From: Bacillota bacterium
Lineage (GTDB): Bacteria > Bacillota > Clostridia > Christensenellales > CAG-138
DNA length: 17,705 nucleotides
Direction: 5' to 3'
Assembly (NCBI GenBank): GCA_023426265.1
Contig: JAFABA010000147.1
Location: 1-17,705, forward strand
Notes under the pieces: model-generated
Database searches by the model: none
What the model saw: the letters and a program-made list of their open reading frames with translations, nothing else
What the model was told of the DNA's origin: nothing
Part shown: piece by piece, positions 14,659 to 17,705 of the stretch
Layout of the letters: the number at the start of each line of letters is the position of its first letter
How positions within the stretch are numbered: position 1 is the first letter of the stretch
Translations under genes and position numbers: made by a program

Positions 14659-14687
14659 ATTGTAGCATATGCAAAATCACAGCGCAA
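14659..14687 (-). promoter_or_regulatory. Promoter of the LacI-regulator/transport/catabolic operon
   Basis: On the minus strand, -35 TTGCGC (14687-14682), a 17-base spacer, and -10 TACAAT (14664-14659) preceded by TGC, an extended -10. The -10 matches the sigma-A consensus at five of six bases. Transcription would begin near 14652, about 37 bases before the regulator ATG, and the operator candidate lies just inside the transcript start. Confidence 0.55.
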
Positions 14688-14717
14688 TACTTTTTTGCCC
14701 TTTAAGGCTTATATTTT

Positions 14718-14777
14718 CAATCGATGTATCAATCGATGTATCAATCGACGTATCAATCGATGTATCAATCGCCGTAA
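14718..14777. repeat. Five 12-bp tandem repeats in the divergent control region
   Basis: CAATCGATGTAT occurs at 14718, 14730 and 14754, CAATCGACGTAT at 14742 and CAATCGCCGTAA at 14766, directly abutting. Each unit carries the palindrome ATCGAT or a variant. The array lies between the regulator promoter and the phosphatase promoter. It may be an iterated protein-binding site or a simple slippage repeat. Confidence 0.85.
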
Positions 14778-14791
14778 AAATCGGTCATTCC

Positions 14792-14818
14792 TTGCTGCCC
14801 AGATAGTGCCGATATAAT
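14792..14818 (+). promoter_or_regulatory. Possible promoter of the HAD phosphatase gene
   Basis: A perfect -10 TATAAT (14813-14818) has TTGCTG (14792-14797) upstream with a short 15-base spacer; no better -35 is visible. The start would be near 14825, about 80 bases before the gene. The perfect -10 is the main support. Confidence 0.45.
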
Positions 14819-14905
14819 GCAACTTCGACAGCATGCTCGCTTATTCTTGTTTTGTCCGGTGGTTACTTCTATAATGAATACACAATACCGTTACAGAGGT
14901 GCGAA

Positions 14906-15562
14906 ATGGCAGAGTATGATACCATAATATTTGACATGGACGGAACGACGCTGGATACGCTTCAAGACCTTGCCGACAGCATGAATTTTACATTGAATAC
15001 GTTTGGATACCCCGCCAGGACGCTTGAAGAAGTCAGAAGTTTTGTTGGAAACGGCGCAGCGCGGTTTATGGAGCTTTCCTTGCCGGGCGGCTCCGATAAC
15101 CCGCAATTTGAAAACTGTCTTGCGGCTTTCAAAAAGCGTTATGCAGAAAACCTGCAAAATAAAACCGCCCCTTTTGCGGGAATACCGGAGCTTTTAGAAA
15201 AACTTCATAAAGAAAATTACAAGCTTGCGATCGTGTCAAATAAATTTGATCAAGCGGTGAAAGCCCTTAATCAGAAGTATTTCGGCAAATACATTACGGT
15301 TGCAATCGGCGAAACGGAAGCTATAAAGAAAAAACCGGCACCCGACAGCGTCTTCCAGGCGCTTGAAGAATTGCATACGTGTGCAGAAAAGGCAATCTAT
15401 GTAGGGGATTCCGAAGTGGACGTAAAAACGGCCAGAAACTCCGGCCTTATTTCTGTTGGAGTTACATGGGGTTTTGGAAGCAGAAAAATCTTGGAAGAAG
15501 AGGGCGCGGATTTTATTATCGACAGGCCTGATGAATTATTGAACATACTTGAACTCGTATAG
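14906..15562 (+). CDS. HAD-superfamily phosphatase (phosphoglycolate phosphatase/Gph-like)
   Basis: A 218-residue HAD hydrolase. The nucleophile motif is FDMDGTTLDT (D10 nucleophile, D12 acid/base), motif II is VSN (S111), motif III lysine is in KKKPAPD (around K143), and motif IV is YVGDSEVDV (D168, D172). The cap inserted after residue 16 is alpha-helical (C1 type), as in phosphoglycolate and beta-phosphoglucomutase-like enzymes. The start at 14906 has GAGGTG upstream; ATG 14852 would add 18 unconserved residues. The gene is divergent from the twelve-gene operon and could dephosphorylate a sugar phosphate or be a housekeeping repair enzyme. Its link to the catabolic operon is only positional. 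Confidence 0.88.
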   Translation: MAEYDTIIFDMDGTTLDTLQDLADSMNFTLNTFGYPARTLEEVRSFVGNGAARFMELSLPGGSDNPQFENCLAAFKKRYAENLQNKTAPFAGIPELLEKLHKENYKLAIVSNKFDQAVKALNQKYFGKYITVAIGETEAIKKKPAPDSVFQALEELHTCAEKAIYVGDSEVDVKTARNSGLISVGVTWGFGSRKILEEEGADFIIDRPDELLNILELV

Positions 15563-15605
15563 CAATTACCGGTTTCCCTGGCGGGACGCACCTCGCCCAC
15601 AAGCC

Positions 15606-15623
15606 GCCGCAACACATTGCGGC
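15606..15623. repeat. Hairpin behind the phosphatase gene
   Basis: GCCGCAA (15606-15612) and TTGCGGC (15617-15623) form a perfect 7-bp stem with the loop CACA, 43 bases behind the phosphatase stop. The plus-strand flank TATGCCGTG is not T-rich, so it is at most a weak terminator or a structured 3' end. Confidence 0.4.
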
Positions 15624-15660
15624 TATGCCGTGTAGTTCGAACCTGGTTTCGCTTCTTTGC

Positions 15661-15702
15661 CTTATAAAAGCAGGCGGGGCGGCTTGACGCCGCCCCGCCT
15701 GC
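15661..15702 (-). terminator. Intrinsic terminator of the surface-protein gene
   Basis: GCAGGCGGGGCGGC (15670-15683) and GCCGCCCCGCCTGC (15689-15702) form a perfect 14-bp G+C-rich stem with a 5-base loop. On the minus strand it is followed directly by TTTTATAAG, and the surface-protein stop lies only 6 bases before the stem. The short T run makes it a good, though not ideal, terminator. Confidence 0.85.
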
Positions 15703-15708
15703 CCGCGT

Positions 15709-17705
15709 TCATCCTTGCCGTTGATACGGCTTTCTTCTTTTCCCCAATACAATCAACGCCGCCAGTCCCGCCGCCGACGCGCCGCACAGCAGCAACCCTA
15801 CAAGGTTGAAGCTGCCGTCGCCCGTCTTGGGCGGGTCGGTCACGATGGAATCCGGTACCAGCAGGCCGGTCGTCACTGCGAACGGCGAAAGCTCCGTCAC
15901 GGTGAATGTCGCTTTCCCGTTCATTACCGTGGCGGTCAACGTTTCCAGCCTGCCGTTTACGCAGTGGAGTATAGTCACTATTTGTCCGTTATGTCGGTTG
16001 CCGATAGGTATGGAAACGGTAAGAGGCCCGGAAAAACCCGGGGTAAGGTCGATGTCAAAGCCAAGTATGAACTGATTATTCTTCTGCGCCTCGCGTATCG
16101 CATCGCAGGCGGCGCAGGTGCCTTCCGGGTGAAGCGCCATATCCTTTATCGTAAGCACGGCGCGCCTGTGGATGCGGCCGGATACGGTGACGCCCGTCGC
16201 GTTATCGGTCATGCTCTGGTTAATATAGGACGGTTGGGAACCGCCGCCTGCCCATGCACGGGTGACGACGATGGAGTAGGTCTGCGTTGTGCCATCCTGC
16301 GCTGTGACGACGATGGTAATGGTATTCATACCCACTGCAAGATCAATGTTGCCGGAAGCCATCCCGCTTGTAACGAGTGCGCCGTTCACGGTGACGCTGG
16401 CGCTGGAGTCGCTGACTGTGGGCGTAACGCTCGCACTGCTCACGCTGTTATCTACCGAAGCAGTGTAGGCGTAGGTATCGCCCGTGAAAGCGGGAGCAAA
16501 CGCACCGCTGCTGATCAGAAGGCCGGAGAGCGCCGCGTTGCTGCTGGCCGCCCGCGTAACGGTGACAGTATAGGCCTGCGTGGTCATGCCGTCCTCAGCG
16601 GTGACGGCGATGGTAAACACATTTGCGCCCACGCCAAGGCTCTGCGTGGAAGCTGCACCGTCCCATGCCGCCGCCGCGCCGCTGCCCTTCCGGAGGGTTA
16701 ACGTGGCGTTGGCCTGATTTCTCGTTGCGGCAAGGCTGATGCTTTCTGCGCTGTTATCGACGGAGGCGGTGTAGGCGTAGGTGCCCGGCAAAAAGCTTTC
16801 GTTGAGCATTGCGCCGGTAATGTCCAGCGCGGAGAGCGTCGCGTCGCTGCTGCCCGCCCGCGTAACGACGATAGCGTAGGTCTGCGTCGTGCCATCCTGC
16901 GCAGTGACGACGATGGTAACGGTATTCGTACCCACTGCAAAATCGATGTTGCCCGAAGCCATGCCGCTTGTAACGGGTGCGCCGTTCACGGTGACGCTGG
17001 CGTTGGAGTCACTGACTGTGGGCGTAACGCTCAAACTGCTCACGCTGTTAGCCACTGATGCGGTGTAGGCGTAAGTGCCCGGCGAAAAGCTTTCGTTAAG
17101 CGTTGCACCGGTAACAGTCAACGCGGAGAGCATCGCGTCGCTGCTGGCCGCTCGCGTGACGGTAACGGTATATGTCCTGATTGTCGTGCCATCCTGCGCA
17201 GTGACGGCGATAGTGAACACATTTGCGCCCACGTCAAGGCTCTGCGTGGAAGCTGTACCGTCCCACGCCATCGCCGTGCCGCCGCCCTTTTTCAGCGTCA
17301 TGGCGGCGTTGGCCTGATTTCTTGCTGCGGCAAGGCTGACGCTGGCTACGCTGTTAGCTACTGAAGCCGTGTAGGCGTAGGTGCCCGGCGAAAAGCTTTC
17401 GTTGAGCGTTGCACCGGTAATGTCCAGCGCGGAGAGCGTCGCGTCGCTGCTGGCCGCCCGCGTGACGGTAACGGTATATGTCCTGATTGTCGTGCCATCC
17501 TGCGCAGTGACGGAGATGGTGAACACATTTGCGCCCACGTCAAGGCTCTGCGTGGAAGCCGTACCGTCCCACGTCACCGCCGCGCCGCCGCCCTTCTGGA
17601 GGGTCATCGTGGCGTTGGGGTTGATCTTGGCCGCGGTTATGCTGATGTTACTCACATCGTTAGAGACCGGCGCAGTGTAGGCATAGGTGCCTGATGCGAA
17701 GGTGG
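15709..17705 (-). CDS. Wall-anchored surface protein with cadherin-like beta-sandwich repeats (5' end outside window)
   Basis: The frame is open to the window edge, so only the C-terminal 665 or so residues are seen; the GTG at 17655 is internal. The visible part has five beta-sandwich repeats of about 98-102 residues (PF12733-like), each with LSALDITGATLNESFSPGTY-style starts and TYTVTVTRA ends. A 120-residue region follows with TCAACDAI and ELSPFAV, and then PPKTGD (around base 15834), a hydrophobic segment and the basic tail KRRKPYQRQG, which is a sortase sorting signal of the PKTGD kind. It is therefore displayed on the cell wall, likely as an adhesin or a stalk for another domain further N-terminal. 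No catalytic domain is visible. A strong terminator follows. Confidence 0.88.
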   Translation of the reverse strand, partial: TFASGTYAYTAPVSNDVSNISITAAKINPNATMTLQKGGGAAVTWDGTASTQSLDVGANVFTISVTAQDGTTIRTYTVTVTRAASSDATLSALDITGATLNESFSPGTYAYTASVANSVASVSLAAARNQANAAMTLKKGGGTAMAWDGTASTQSLDVGANVFTIAVTAQDGTTIRTYTVTVTRAASSDAMLSALTVTGATLNESFSPGTYAYTASVANSVSSLSVTPTVSDSNASVTVNGAPVTSGMASGNIDFAVGTNTVTIVVTAQDGTTQTYAIVVTRAGSSDATLSALDITGAMLNESFLPGTYAYTASVDNSAESISLAATRNQANATLTLRKGSGAAAAWDGAASTQSLGVGANVFTIAVTAEDGMTTQAYTVTVTRAASSNAALSGLLISSGAFAPAFTGDTYAYTASVDNSVSSASVTPTVSDSSASVTVNGALVTSGMASGNIDLAVGMNTITIVVTAQDGTTQTYSIVVTRAWAGGGSQPSYINQSMTDNATGVTVSGRIHRRAVLTIKDMALHPEGTCAACDAIREAQKNNQFILGFDIDLTPGFSGPLTVSIPIGNRHNGQIVTILHCVNGRLETLTATVMNGKATFTVTELSPFAVTTGLLVPDSIVTDPPKTGDGSFNLVGLLLCGASAAGLAALIVLGKRRKPYQRQG
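16459..17705 (-). repeat. Tandem 306/294-bp coding repeats with a 600-bp higher-order period
   Basis: The segment GTAGGCGTA-like (coding GTYAYTA) recurs at 16465, 16771, 17065, 17371 and 17677, giving steps of 306, 294, 306 and 306 bases. Two domain types alternate: A with KKGGG and AWDG, and B with SVTPTVSDS and VTVNGA. The A-B pair at 17371-17065 is repeated at 16771-16465, exactly 600 bases away, with long stretches almost identical in nucleotides. Confidence 0.9.

Noticed and set aside
14446..14817. Plus-strand frame with a four-residue INRC repeat
   Set aside because: It overlaps the regulator antisense and its repeat is only the 12-bp DNA array read in frame; no ribosome site.
15632..15645. 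GTTCGAACCTG resembling a tRNA T-arm
   Set aside because: No acceptor, D or anticodon arms can be folded around it on either strand.
15715..16701. 328-codon plus-strand open frame opposite the surface-protein gene
   Set aside because: It is a codon-bias shadow of the repeats; its product is low in hydrophobic order and has no ribosome site or family features.

Overview
The window looks like chromosomal DNA of a Clostridia-like Bacillota (a gut-type anaerobe is plausible). Signs are strong GGAGG-type ribosome binding sites, a lipobox binding protein, a PKTGD-type cell-wall sorting signal, a LacI-family regulator and codon use in the middle G+C range. No rRNA, tRNA, CRISPR array, transposase, integrase or phage gene is visible. 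I could not assign genus or species.

Layout. (1) 1-2207, plus strand: the tail of a DUF3887-like protein, then a two-gene drug/ion exporter of the NatA/NatB type (ATPase and ABC-2 permease with a 4-base overlap). (2) 2208-2420: a convergent intergenic region with two hairpins. (3) 2421-14615, minus strand: one long co-directional cluster of twelve genes. In transcription order these are a LacI-type regulator, small cupin, RbsC-like permease, lipoprotein sugar-binding protein, RbsA/MglA-like double ATPase, cyclase/KynB-family hydrolase, metallo-beta-lactamase-fold hydrolase, two short-chain dehydrogenases (one gluconate-5-dehydrogenase-like, one KduD-like), the two halves of a split transketolase, and a methylmalonate-semialdehyde-dehydrogenase-type aldehyde dehydrogenase. 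(4) 14616-14905: a divergent control region with promoters in both directions, an operator candidate and a 12-bp tandem repeat. (5) 14906-15562, plus strand: a HAD phosphatase. (6) 15709-17705, minus strand: the C-terminal part of a wall-anchored surface protein built of cadherin-like beta-sandwich repeats, with a strong terminator behind it.

The twelve-gene cluster is the most interesting part. It reads as a self-contained import-and-degrade system for a sugar, sugar acid or cyclitol. The transporter brings in the substrate, two SDRs oxidise or reduce it, two hydrolases could open a lactone or ring, a TPP-dependent transketolase cleaves a ketose-like intermediate, and a CoA-acylating aldehyde dehydrogenase could trap a semialdehyde as acyl-CoA. 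No sugar kinase, aldose isomerase, aldolase or KDPG-type enzyme is present, so it matches none of the textbook ribose, inositol, uronate, apiose or sulfoquinovose clusters. The substrate is not known from sequence.

A second unexpected theme is debris between operon genes. Behind the permease lies a short decayed copy of the permease C-terminus, and behind the cupin lie two decayed copies of the cupin C-terminus. This suggests past duplication and deletion, or replacement, of genes in this operon. Several intercistronic hairpins may set different mRNA levels along the operon.
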